This document shows, piece after piece, positions 30,601 through 41,100 of a stretch of 64,000 nucleotides of DNA. The position numbers and the translations under genes were made by a program. Location: contig CAWBOY010000006.1 in the NCBI GenBank assembly GCA_963790585.1, forward strand, positions 310,001 to 374,000, written 5' to 3'. Positions within the stretch are counted from its first letter, which is position 1, and the number at the start of each line of letters is the position of its first letter. This DNA comes from CAWBOY01 sp963790585 (GTDB taxonomy: Bacteria; Planctomycetota; Planctomycetia; Gemmatales; Gemmataceae). The notes below the pieces were generated by a model. The model saw nothing but the letters and a program-made list of their open reading frames with translations, searched no databases and was not told where the DNA came from.

Positions 30601-32317
30601 TTCTGCCAACACTGCCGACGATGGCGCCAAGGGACGAGACGTCGAGGGTCGTGAAAACGCCCTGGAAACCAGAGCCCATCGGAGCGGAATTCGTGCCCAC
30701 ATTCAAATAGGGTGAGAAATCGACTTCGCCACTCGTGTTATTCAAGATCGTAGTGGCGTTATTGGTGCCGAACCAGTTGCCCGAAACGTCAACGGGAATT
30801 TGAGAACTAACAGCTACGGTATTCAGGGACAGGTCGTTATCGGAAATCGAGTTGCTAAACGTCGACGACGCACCGATTAAGATACCGACGGCGTTGTTCT
30901 TTATGAGTGAGTTTGTCAGACCATTGAGTTCTCCGCCCGACACGTTGATACCGGCTGTGGTGGATTTCTCAATGTCGGATTTCGTAATGCTGGCGATAGC
31001 GTGCGCGGTGACGCCTGAAATCAATATGCCACTCGGACAATTGGTAATGGCGGCCTGAGATATGTTGACTGTGGCCAGATTCGTGCCACCTTTGTCTTGG
31101 ACTTCAATTCCGGCTGTAGTCGCGCCTGTAATCGTAGTTTGATTTACACTCACCTGCGTATCGAAATTGCTGTTACCGTTGGTTATGTCTGTATTCGTAA
31201 CTAGGAATCCAACGCCGGAACCAGAGATCGTGCCGCCTTGCCAAACCATCGGCACGGCTGTCGGGTCGCTAAAGAACTCGACGCCGAATACACCACCGGT
31301 CACGTTGTTATTTGTGAATGTTCCGGAGTTGCCACCGAAGACGCGGAAGACTTGGAATCCCGTCTGTGCAGCGTCGGCCCCACTTCCTGTTAGAGCGGTG
31401 AGATTGTTATTTGAAAACGTCCAGGGTGAGGCAGTCGCTGTGATGTCGCTGTAATAAACTCCTGTGATGCCAAAGCCGCCATTGGCGATGACTCCGTCGC
31501 TACCAATTTGATTGCCTGACACAACATCCGGGTGTCCCGAGGTATCGACTACGTTATAGAACTGCAGAAAAATGCCGTCTTGAACCCGGGTAATCACATT
31601 TCCGGTGATTGATGCGTAAAAATTGTCCGCGCCGATGATGCCGGTGCCGGCGATCGGATCGTTATTACTGTTGCCGAAAACGTTGTCGATCTTGTTGTTG
31701 GAAATCGTGTTTCCAGTGGAAGCGACGGCAGGGGTAGTTAGGTTGTCGAAAGCGATTCCACCCTGGTTGAAATCCTTTACTATATTGTTGGTAATCGTGA
31801 GGTTGCCGACTGCGTAATTATCGTTCGCGCTGTTGTTGATGTTGGCGAATCCATACGCCGAGTTAATAACGGCTCCATTCGTCGTTACAGTTGTGCCGGT
31901 TTGGCCGGTGCTGCCTTCCAATGTGAAACCGTCGAATGTCACTCCCGTCGTCTCGATCAAGACCGCGATACCAGATTCAATATCGGTTGTTGCCGGCTCA
32001 ATAATGGCCTCGGGCCCGCGTGCGTTGGTTCCGTTCGGATTTATCGCCGCATTGGGTCCTTGAAACGTCAAACTTTTCGTGACAATCACATCTTCCAAAT
32101 AAGTGCCCGCGCTGACTTTTATCGTGTCGCCGTTATTCGTTGTGGCATCGTTGATCGCGGCCGTAATCGTGGTAAATGTGTGGCCTGTCGTTACGTCAGT
32201 GACAAGATTGCTCAAAACCATACGGTTTTCGAGGCACTCGAGCTGGGGACGAAATTGGCGCTTCGCCAAAAACGTTTTCGTTGATTTGTCACGACGGCTT
32301 AACGACGGAGAAGGCAT
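27635..32317 (-). CDS. Giant beta-helix/Ig-like/FG-GAP-like exported protein, paralogue 1
   Basis: 1,560 residues from ATG 32317; an AGGAAG ribosome site on the minus strand fixes it, and the upstream bases match those of paralogue 2. The N-terminus is basic, then LECLENRMVLSN, the LExLE(D/N)R motif seen in large planctomycete exported proteins; no hydrophobic signal peptide is visible. Two right-handed beta-helix modules follow, each starting with an 'AINDATTNNGDTIKVSAGTY' or 'INLLVTAGGVINVQVGTYVE' phrase, with NYWG-type motifs (GNWFGTNN, SNYWGSPYGP). Then comes an Ig-like domain (TLTATVTPSSGAVSTPTGS) and about 280 residues of FG-GAP-like repeats (GVRVAVGDVYGTGTADIIAA). The last residues are DVNGAFVAGA. 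Probable surface or envelope protein; ligand unknown. Confidence 0.85.
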   Translation of the reverse strand: MPSPSLSRRDKSTKTFLAKRQFRPQLECLENRMVLSNLVTDVTTGHTFTTITAAINDATTNNGDTIKVSAGTYLEDVIVTKSLTFQGPNAAINPNGTNARGPEAIIEPATTDIESGIAVLIETTGVTFDGFTLEGSTGQTGTTVTTNGAVINSAYGFANINNSANDNYAVGNLTITNNIVKDFNQGGIAFDNLTTPAVASTGNTISNNKIDNVFGNSNNDPIAGTGIIGADNFYASITGNVITRVQDGIFLQFYNVVDTSGHPDVVSGNQIGSDGVIANGGFGITGVYYSDITATASPWTFSNNNLTALTGSGADAAQTGFQVFRVFGGNSGTFTNNNVTGGVFGVEFFSDPTAVPMVWQGGTISGSGVGFLVTNTDITNGNSNFDTQVSVNQTTITGATTAGIEVQDKGGTNLATVNISQAAITNCPSGILISGVTAHAIASITKSDIEKSTTAGINVSGGELNGLTNSLIKNNAVGILIGASSTFSNSISDNDLSLNTVAVSSQIPVDVSGNWFGTNNATTILNNTSGEVDFSPYLNVGTNSAPMGSGFQGVFTTLDVSSLGAIVGSVGRIQKAINLLVTAGGVINVQVGTYVENDDINKPVVLNGTNQATTILEPAVNGANPGGSGVLPTGASTVILIDASGVNINNLTIEGANPNLTGGSVVNNVSINARNGIVENGTSTAFSGTTISNVTVKDVYYRGINLGGTNFSITSSTVSNVAGDPLSAGIANIGGTGVIGSTSPAFAAGLGNTISNATSGIIDNNAISSIIINNKISSVNIGIHVDNVGSGTNGGFDVIQGNTITTPTGTSPTGIYSLGAAGNVSVQYNTITGFQLGLAQYGSTQINGANAGTTTFLGNAVDASNVPTSTGILLTTQELGNGSPGSITSFVRGNTLSNATTGLQVTVASGSNATETVTAIGNAFRSTPTAVSLGTGVDGSTFKFNDNSFEASSSFIDHGVGTLDATSNYWGSPYGPTVSTNTPPTGKTTGTAIVDSTTGGGSGTVTYNPYLFSSTGTASFKIVVLPQTGILNSTTFTVTITALLAPSFGTNLTDTNYTGTVSLYTNGLLNLPATVTFTAADKGVKTLTAMGIAIGSYPVVAADASTGGRVQSVSSNVNVTGSTATTTTTLQLGATFAYDQTPVTLTATVTPSSGAVSTPTGSVVFFVDGNFLQTVSLNSSGVATFSYQPSSFSTPAGSHTLQAYYSGDSAFLASTSLSSSLFVEKTPPKPLGFIAVGSGPGIASSIHVYNSAGTSVATFSPFGGFLGGVRVAVGDVYGTGTADIIAAAGPGGSPIVKIFTTSGTLLQTFNAYPESPSFTGGVYIAAADLTPSTDAHWEIITGPGAAANASGLVRTFFIPNSTTTPILINGFTPYPSANIPNGVQVAAGDLYGTGTPVLVTSQVFPASGYIAPVSTSINVYTYSASTMTFTPKTTFDPFSGFGGGYNVAVVATAAGERLVVGAGPGGSPTVAVIDPYSLAMSTFVAYTPATGKPAFGGGVVVGSVPVASSTGAFASGDIVTGKGSTGDSLVNVFDGVSFGSLQSFSAFGSNDVNGAFVAGA

Positions 32318-32960
32318 CGTTCTCTTCCTTACAAGAATGATTGACTGCGGATGTTCACCACAAAACATAAGCCCCTGCCCCGGCGACTGGGAGCGCGATC
32401 CCATTTCTCAGGAGACTGAGGCGTTATCATACGAAGCGGAAGGACATCAGGTAAGCATCGGGTAAATTATGTCACACTATATAGATAAAGAAAACGACTA
32501 CGCTCTAACGGCGTTTGCGGGTTCGGTCGTCATTGACTCGAACTGGCTGGGAAGTCTGATTATCGCTGATTGCGTGAAGCTTGAGAGACTGGGTGGTTCC
32601 GTAACCATACACTGCGCAAGAGAAAAACCGTTAATCAAGCTACCTTGGTGATCGATCCCTGCGAATCTGTCTTGTCGGCCTACTCATTTCGTCGTGACTT
32701 CCTTCAATACAGGGGCGTCGCGCCAAAAGAGTCTCTATATTGGCTTGACGGTGTGTCGACCTAACACGTTGTACTGTTAAAGCTTACAACGAGAACAAGA
32801 CCGTCGCGCCAAAGAAGCACGTGGGTACCCGCTTCCTCACCGCGATGCAAAATCAGATTCCGATGCTCGACCTGGCGTCCTATTTCTTGCGCCTAAAAGA
32901 GACCATGGTCACCAATCCGTTGCCGTCGAATCTATGGATATTCATGACAGCAACGAAAAA

Positions 32961-32992
32961 TGCCCGAAGCCGATAGAACTCGGCTTCGGGCA
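32961..32992 (-). terminator. Intrinsic terminator for the paralogue 2 gene
   Basis: 13-base perfect stem (TGCCCGAAGCCGA and its mate) with a 6-base loop. On the minus strand the stem is followed by TTTTT, 50 bases after the stop codon of the gene ending at 33042. The remaining ~640 bases of this gap (32318-32960) hold no convincing gene. Confidence 0.85.
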
Positions 32993-33041
32993 TGGCTTTA
33001 TGAACAATTCCGGCGCAATTATGGCTTCTCCGACCGGCGCG

Positions 33042-36000
33042 CTACGCTCCTGCGAGGTACACGCCATTAATGTCACCTGGGAAGGCGACAAAGGACTTAA
33101 TGAAGCCCAAGGTAACGCCATCGAAGGCATTTACCGTAGCGTCACCGCCGATTCTCTGACCGGTCAGGATATCACCAGAAGCGAACGTTCCGTCGGCTGC
33201 GGCAATCGGATCGGCACTTGCGATGATACCACCACCCTTGTAGGTCTGGCCTTGTCCGGAAGGAATGGCATTGAAGGTCAGCGTGCTGTTTGCGTAGGTA
33301 TCGATGACAGCAACAGTCGCGTTTCCACCTGCACCGGCACTCACAACGAGCTTACCGCCCGTCGCCGTGGAAACGATCGCGACATACGCACCGCCGGCGA
33401 AGCTGCCGAACGGCGTATAGGTAGATTTCAAGGTGTAGCTGAGCGTATTGGAGTTATACGTATAGACGTTGATATTGGTGTTCAGATTGGCAATAAAGCC
33501 GCTTGATGGAAACACCTGAGACGTTGCAATAACCGGGGAGCCGTTGCCGTACAAATCGCCCGCCGCGACGACCACGCCGTTCTGGCCAGCGGTGCCGCTG
33601 TAAGCGTTAAACTGGTTGATTAGCGTTGGAGTCGCGCCAACCGCGGACAAGAAGTACGTGTCGACCAACGCCTGTCCGCTCACTAAAGCGCCTGTGCCGG
33701 TAATGATTTCCGCATGAGTTCCGCCAGACGAAGCTGTGAGATTAGCCGCAGCGACGTAAACGCCGCCGCTGAAGCCGCTTCCGTAAGCTAGGAACGTTTG
33801 CAACAGCGTTCCCGACGTGTTGAAAATGCTGACTGTTGGCGTTCCACCAGGCCCAGCGGCAGCAATGATGTCGGGAGTGCCGGTTCCATACACATCGGCA
33901 ACAGCCACACGGACGCCACCAAGGAATCCACCGAATGGCGAGAAGGTTTTCGTGCCAGTTGACGTCGTGACGCTGATGAGCGAAGCAATACCTGATCCTG
34001 AGCCGACGGCAGTGACGCCGAATGGATTCGCTGGCGTTTTCTCGATGAGAACCGTCTTGGAGGTCGACGTACTCGAGTTGAACACTCCGTCAGTGGCATA
34101 AGCCGCCAGAATCGTATGGTTTCCGGCTGATACGCCAAAGGTGGACGGCTTGAAGGTGAACGAGGCGATACCGCTCGTGCCGGACGTTGTTGTGATCGGA
34201 GCCGACCCGATATATCCGCCGTCGAGGAAGAAGTTGACGGTGCCAGTCGGTGCGCTCGCGGCCGTGCCACCTGGAGTGACAGTAGCCGTTGCAGTGTAGT
34301 TACTGTTGCTGTAGGTAAAAGCGGCAGGGATCGTCACGGTCGTCGTCGTCGTATCGCCAGTGATGCTGACGTTGGCACTCTTACCTTGGACGACATTGGC
34401 GGGAGCCGCGGTTGCCGTTGAAGAGTCCGTCACCACAACTGGAGCAGAACCAAAGGTATTACCCGACGCTACCTTTGGAAATTGGTGTACACCTTGATCG
34501 GCCGCGGTGAAGGTGTAAGTATTATTGCCGTTGATGGGGGCCAGTAAGCCGCTCGATGACAAAGCCACTGCGTTCTGGTAGTTCTTATCAACGGTTCCCA
34601 GGCCCAAAATTGGCACTAGGCCTGGAACATAAAGGGCGGTCACAGTGACCGTAAAGGTCGGCACACTCGTGGGTGCGCTCGACGTCGGGGTGACCGAGAC
34701 GAGGAAGCTGCCGGCACCCGTCGAGGTGGGCAGGTAGTTGCCGGACGTAGACGTGATAAAGCCATAGTTGACTATGCCACTTCCGCCACCGCTCGTTTGA
34801 TCGATGATTTTGGCGCCGGTATTTGTATTCGCGTTGCTAGTGATAGTCGGACCATTAGGAACACCCCAATAATTGTAGGTGGCGTCCGTCGTGGTTCCAC
34901 TGACACCAAAATCCTCGTAGCCGGCGGTTGTACCGAGGAATGCGTTAGCGTTGAAGTGCAGATTGGTGCCACTCACTCCCGCTTGCTGAATCACGCCGAT
35001 CGTCGAATTGATAAACTGATTCGAGACCGCATTGAGCGTGATGGATGTCAGATTAGTGTTGGCCGTCGAAACCTGAATGCCGATGGACGTAAGATTGGTC
35101 GCGTTCGTTATAACATTACCGTTAACGACTGCGTTCACGCTCCCAGCTACGTTTGAGCCGCCCGCCAGGGTTGCCGTCGTGATCAAAATGCCGGAGTTGA
35201 ACGCCTTACTTGTGTCTTTTAGCGCATTGCCAAGGAATTGCACCAGGGGCAACGTCGATCCGACCGAACCATATTGAGCAACCCCGATGTCGAAGCCAGT
35301 ACCTTGAATTTGTGCCAACCGTGTTGGCTTGTACGGTCACCGGGAAGGCGGGTGCTAAGACATAGACGCCCGTAGCAAATGTGCCAGCGACCGCTGTCGG
35401 ATTGTCGATCGAGTTGCCCTGAATGACTTCGGGCAGTACGGCGCCAGCCAATTTGTCCGAATGGATACCGACGTTCACGCCAGATAACACGTTATTTACG
35501 ATAACCGTACCCAACGATTGGCTGTCGTAAATACCAGTGGTAGCGTTGGTGATGGTGTTTTTTGTACCAGCGGCAGTCCCGCCAATTGTTGCGCTTCCGC
35601 CCTGTATTGCGATCGCGGCCGAGATATCGGTGCCGCTGGTCGAACCAATGACGTTGCTGATGTTGTTGTTAGTAATCGTCAGACCGGTGCCACCGCTGCC
35701 GAGATTGATACCTCGGAGAAAGACGTCTTTCACCACGACGCCGCTTACTGTCGTATTGTTAAATTTCGTTCCTGGGAAGCCCACGGTGTCATCCGCGATA
35801 CCATTGCGGGCGTTGACCGCTACGCCGCCCTCGACGATGCCGCCGGCGAGCCCGGGGGTTACTCCTTCGATTGTCAAGTTCTTGATCGACACATTGCTGG
35901 ACTCGATGAGGATGACAGTCGCGGAGCCGCTAGGCAGTACACCAGCACCACCTGGATTTGGCCCGTTAACGGCGCTCTCGACTGTTGTGCTACCACTTAA

Positions 36001-37833
36001 GGCCGCGGCGCCCACCAAGGTAGCCGCTTTGTTGACCTTAACATTTTCTACATAAGTGCCAGCCAAGATATTGATGGTTCCGCCAGCGGACGGCAGGAAG
36101 TTTACACCTTCTTGAATACGACCGACGGAAGCCAGCTGAGGTCCTTGCGTGGTGACATCCAGCACGCCGGTCGCACCCTGGAATGCATTCGAACCGACAG
36201 GGGCCGAATTTGTGCCTTGATCAATAAAAGGCGTAATGTCGACGGAGCCAACAGTTTGCGATAGGATCGTCGACGGAACGTTTGTGCCCCAGTAATTTCC
36301 AGACGCGTCAAATGGTTGAAACTGCGAGCTGACAGACTTACCACCGGCGTTTGGTGTGAGATCGTTATCAAACGTTTGGCCGGTGATCGTAGTTCCACTA
36401 CCGATCAAAATGTTCGTTCCATCGTTCCGAACACTGCTATTGGTGACACCACCGAAGCTACCGCCGACAACATCGATGCCTGCAGTGGCGGCTCCCTGAA
36501 TGCTAGAAGTAAGTACGGTGCCGCTTGCGTTGGCACCGGAAACCAAGACGCCGATTGGACCACCAGTGATTTTGCTTCCTTGAACCGTGACAGCCACGGT
36601 CTGAGCGCCTGCCCCGCCGCTGTCGACAGCCGCGACGCCTTCGGAAGCGGACACGGATAGGTTAATCGTCGTTTGGTTCATCACGACGTTGGTGCTACCC
36701 GTTGCTCTTCCAAAAGTAGGATCTGAATTCGGCACCTGGAAGCCGATGAATCCAGCGGCCGTTCCAGCTGTCAATGTTCCGCCGGTCCAGGCCATCTTGG
36801 TGGTAGTTGGATCGTTCCAGAACTCAACACCAATTTGCCCGCCGGTGACATTGTTGTTTGTGAACGTGCCCGTGCCGGTGCCGGAGACATTGAAGATTTC
36901 CGCGCCGGTCTGTGGCGTGAAGCCATTCGGAGCGATGGCGGTGAGATTGTTGCTTGAAAACGTAAACGGCGACGAGCCGCTGAATATGTGGTTGTAATAG
37001 AAGCCGGTTGCCTGGTAAGCGATGGTATTGCCCGTCACCTGGTCCAAGGAGCCAGTGCTCGTATCCGCGACCGAATAGGTATCGACCTGAATGCCGTCCT
37101 GAACCGTCGAGATGCCATTACCCGCGATCGAGGCGTAAAAGTTATCAGCCGCGATGATGCCGGTGCCGAAAACCTGGATGCCAAAGTAGTTCGGATCGAA
37201 ACCATCGACGTTAGAGATCTTATTATTGGAGATAACGTTATTGGTCTGGGCGACGTTCGATCCGAACGTATCCATCGCCACGCCGCCCAGGTTCAGATCT
37301 TGGACGATGTTATTCTGGATGACGATGTGATTGACGGAGAAGTTGGTATTCGCATTGAAGTTGGTCACGCCCCAACCTGAATTGATGACGACGCCATTGG
37401 TCGTCACCGTGCCAGCGCCGGTCGTGCCATTGCTGCCTTCGATCGTAAAGCCATCAAAGGTAACATTGCTGGCTTCGATTGTGATGACATTGCCATTGAT
37501 AATGTCTGTCGAAGCTGGCTCAAGAATCGCCTCGGCCTGACGTGTGCCTGTATTCGGATTGACCCCGAAGTTTTGGCCCAGGAACGTCAAGGATTTATTG
37601 ACGATGATGTCTTCTTTATAAGTTCCCGGGCCTATGTCGATCGTATCGCCCGGGTTGGCGGCGGCGATTGCGGCGTTGATGCTGGAGTATTGGGTAAGCG
37701 GATCAAGGCTGTTCGTTATCCCAGTGAACAAAACCAGGCGGTCTTCGAGGTTCTCAAGGCGAGGTCGGCAAAGGGGTTGCACTGCGCCACGTTGAGTCGT
37801 TCGGTTGCGACGGCGTAACGACAGGAAAGTCAT
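33042..37833 (-). CDS. Giant beta-helix/Ig-like/FG-GAP-like exported protein, paralogue 2 (frameshifted)
   Basis: About 1,596 residues once a single frame change at 35303-35306 is repaired; one extra A on the minus strand breaks NTVGTNS from GTGFDIGVAQYGSVG, a join that is intact in paralogue 3. ATG 37833 has the same upstream AAGGAAGAGAACG as paralogue 1. Layout: basic start, LENLEDRLVLFT, beta-helix module 1 (SINAAIAAANPGDTIDIGPG), module 2 (INILAGTYVENVKVNKAATL), NYWG motifs (GNYWGTNVP, YNYWGVPNGP), Ig-like domain (FTYSNSNYTATATVTPGGTA) and FG-GAP-like repeats (GVRVAVADVYGTGTPDIIAA). Ends DINGVYLAGA. It is much closer to paralogue 3 than to paralogue 1. Confidence 0.85.
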
Positions 37834-38094
37834 CGTTCTCTTCCTTACAATAATAGAATGATGCGGAGCATATGCCCCAAAACGCTGGCTTTTCCCCCTC
37901 ACGGGGCGACGCCCTTCGAATAAACGAAGTCGCTACATTATCACGAAACAGCACGATCACAATCAAAAGACAAGATTACGTCGAATCCGAGAGCAAACCT
38001 ACGGTTCAGCTGTTTTGCTTTTTATGCACCCGTTGATGAAGCCGGCCACCGCGAACTGCTACGTGAATACGCAGTCGACCTTGAAGAGTTAGAG

Positions 38095-38159
38095 TGTTCG
38101 CGGCGCAAAAGGTTCCCGAGATAATCTGTCTCTCATAGGGAACCTCGTGGCCGCGAACA
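38095..38159 (-). terminator. Nested hairpin downstream of the paralogue 3 gene
   Basis: Outer stem TGTTCGCGGC (38095-38104) with GCCGCGAACA (38150-38159); inner stem AGGTTCCC (38110-38117) with GGGAACCT (38138-38145). On the minus strand the inner stem is followed by TTTT, so it can act as a terminator; the outer stem makes it unusually long. The rest of the gap 37834-38199 holds nothing I can support. Confidence 0.65.
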
Positions 38160-38199
38160 AAGTTTTCACGCGTCGTACCGGTTCGGCTGACGCGCCTTA

Positions 38200-41100
38200 T
38201 CAAGCGCCTGCGACGAAGACACCGTTGGTATCGTTCGGGATGACGAGGTAAGAATTAATGAAGCCCAGAGTCAGGCCGTCGAAGATATTCACCGTGCCGT
38301 CACCAAGATTTCCTTGCCCAGTAAGTATGTCTCCTGAGGAAAAGGTGCCATTAGCAGCGGCGATCGGATCCGCGCCTACGACAATTCCACCGCCCTTGTA
38401 GGTTTGACTGTTGGTAATGGCAGTAAACTTCGCAGTGGTAAGCAGATAGGGATCAAACACATCCACAGTCGCGGTGTTGTTCGTCCCCGTGGAAGTCTTT
38501 GGCCCCGTCGAAACGACCAGTTTATTGCCGGAAGCCGTGGCAACGATCGCGACGTATGCGCCGGTTGTGAATCCGGACGCAAACGTGGTCTTCAAGGTGT
38601 AGCTGCTGGTGTTTTGGCTGTACGTGTAAACGTTAACGTTTGTAGTTATCTTAGTAGTAGTTCCGCTTGTTGGAACCACCTGGGATGTTGCAATCACCGC
38701 TGAGCCCGTTCCGTATAAGTCACCGGCGGCCACAACCACACCGTTCGCACCGCTATAAGGTACCAACGGATTGCCAATTAGTACGGGAGTTGCACCGGCG
38801 GACGGCAAATAATATGTGTTTACTTGCGCGACGCCGCCAGCACCAGCGCCCGTGATGATCTCCGCATGGGTGCCTCCGACCGCCCCTGTTAAATTGCCTG
38901 CGGCAACATACACACCGCCGGTGAAACCTGAGTAAGGGCTGAACGACTGTATGAATGTTCCCGATGTCGTATAGATGCTGACAGCCGAGCTGCCTCCGGG
39001 ACCGGAAGCGGCAATGATGACTGGGCTGCCGGTGCCATAGACGTCAGCCACGGCAACACGGACGCCACCGACAAAGGGTACCGTTCCCGTTGGTCCTCCA
39101 CCAGGAGCGAAAGTCTTGGTGCCGCTTGGCGTGGTCACACTAACGAGATCGGTGCTACCGGAGCCAACGACAGTGATCCCAAAGGGGTTAGTTGGTGTCT
39201 GCTCGATTAATACCGACTTTGATGCAGATGTGCTTGATTTGAACGTCCCGTCCGTGGCATAAGCCGCCAAAATCGCGTGGTTGCCCGCCGCAATCCCGTA
39301 CGTCGAAGCCTTGAAGGTAAACGTCGCGATGCCTGCCGTGCCCGATTGAGAAGTTATTAACCCGGATCCAATGTATCCGCCATCAATAAAGAAGTTAACA
39401 GTTCCGGTCGGGGCGCTGACTGCCGTGCCGCCAGGAGTCACAGTCGCCGTCACGGTGTAACTACTATTGCTGTAGGTGAAAGCTGCAGGCAGCGTCACCG
39501 CAGTAGTCGTCGTGTCGCCGGTTATGGTTACATTCGAACTCTTGCCAGTGACGACGTTAGTCGGTGCGGCTCCGAGTGTGCTGACATCGGTGGCGACAAC
39601 AGGGGCGGATCCGAAAGAGCTACCACTCGCTACCTTCGCGAACTGATGAACACCGCCGTCAGCGGAAGTAAAAGTGTAAGTATTATTTCCATTTATCGGC
39701 GCCAATAGGCCGCTAGAGGACAAGCTGATGTTTCCAAGATAATTCTTGTCGATAGTTCCAATGCCCAAGATCGGCACCAATCCAGGGACCAAAAGGGCTG
39801 TGACGGTGACAGTGAACGTGGGCACGCCGGTCGGCGCACTTGAAGTTGGCGTAACGGTCACCTGGAAACTGCCTGTTCCTGTACGCGTTGGGAGATAATT
39901 ACCCGAGGTGCCGGTAATAAACCCATAGTTGACGATACCGCTGCCGCCACCGCTCGTTTGATCGATGATTTGGTCGCCGCGATTCAGATTCGTGTTGCTT
40001 GCGATGGCTGGGCCGTTTGGAGCGCCCCAGTAATTGTAGGTCGCGTCGGTGGTTGTCCCGGTTACGCCAACATCTTGATAGCCGAAAGTCGTGCCGAGGA
40101 AGGAATTAGCGTTAAAATGCAGATTCGTACCGCTGACGCCGGCTGATTGGAGAATGCCTACGGTCGAGTTCGAAATCTGGTTCGAAATCGCGTTGATCGT
40201 AATAGAAGTCGTCGCGGAATTGCCCGTGGCAATTTTAAATGCATGGGATGTGAGGCTGGTCGCGTTGGTTATAATGTTACCCTGAATACTGGCATTGACG
40301 CTTCCGGCAACAGATGTTCCGCCCGCGACACCGGCGGTCGTTATCAAAATGCTCGTGTTAAAAGCCTCGGTGGTATCCGTAAGAGTGTTACCATTGAAAA
40401 TGACCACAGGCAGCGTTGCACCCACGGAGCCATATTGCGCCAAACCAATGTCAAAACCAGTCGCCGAATTTGTTCCGACGCTGTTCGCATAAACATAAAC
40501 CTGTGCCGCCGGAGCGAGAGCGTAAATACCGGTTGTGAAAGTACCGGCGATCGCAGTTGGGTTGTTAATCGAATTTCCCTGGATGACCTCAGGCAGCACC
40601 GCGCCGGCCAAATTGTCCGTGTGAATGCCCACGTTCACGCCAGATATCACGTTGTCTACGATAACCGTACCCAACGACTGGCTGTCGAAAATACCGGTAG
40701 TAGCATTCGTGATGGTGTTCTTGGTGCTTGCCGCCGTGCCACCGATTGTGGCGCTACCGCCAATAATGGCGATCGCGGCGGAGATATCGCTGCCCGTCGT
40801 ACCGCCGATGATGTTACTGAGTTGGTTGTTCGTGATCGTCAGACCAGTGCCGCCGCTGCCAAGATTGATGCCGCGAAGGAACACATCCTTGACCACAACG
40901 CCACTGATCGTGGTATTATTAAATTTTGAACTAGGAAAGCCTACAGTGTCGTCGGCTATGCCGTTACGAGTGTTAATAGGCACGCCGCCTTCCGTGATCG
41001 CTCCAGGCAGATTCGGCGTAGAGCCTTCCACAGTTAGATTCTCAATCTTCACGTTGCTCGACTGGATCAAGAAGATCGTGGCAGCGCCTACAGGTAGCAC

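Noticed and set aside
30852..31454. Several plus-strand open frames within the beta-helix genes
   Set aside because: They are antisense to long frames with clear repeat motifs; the repetitive coding sequence keeps the opposite strand open.
32469..32651. 60-codon plus-strand open frame between paralogues 1 and 2
   Set aside because: No ribosome site, no motif and no support from context.
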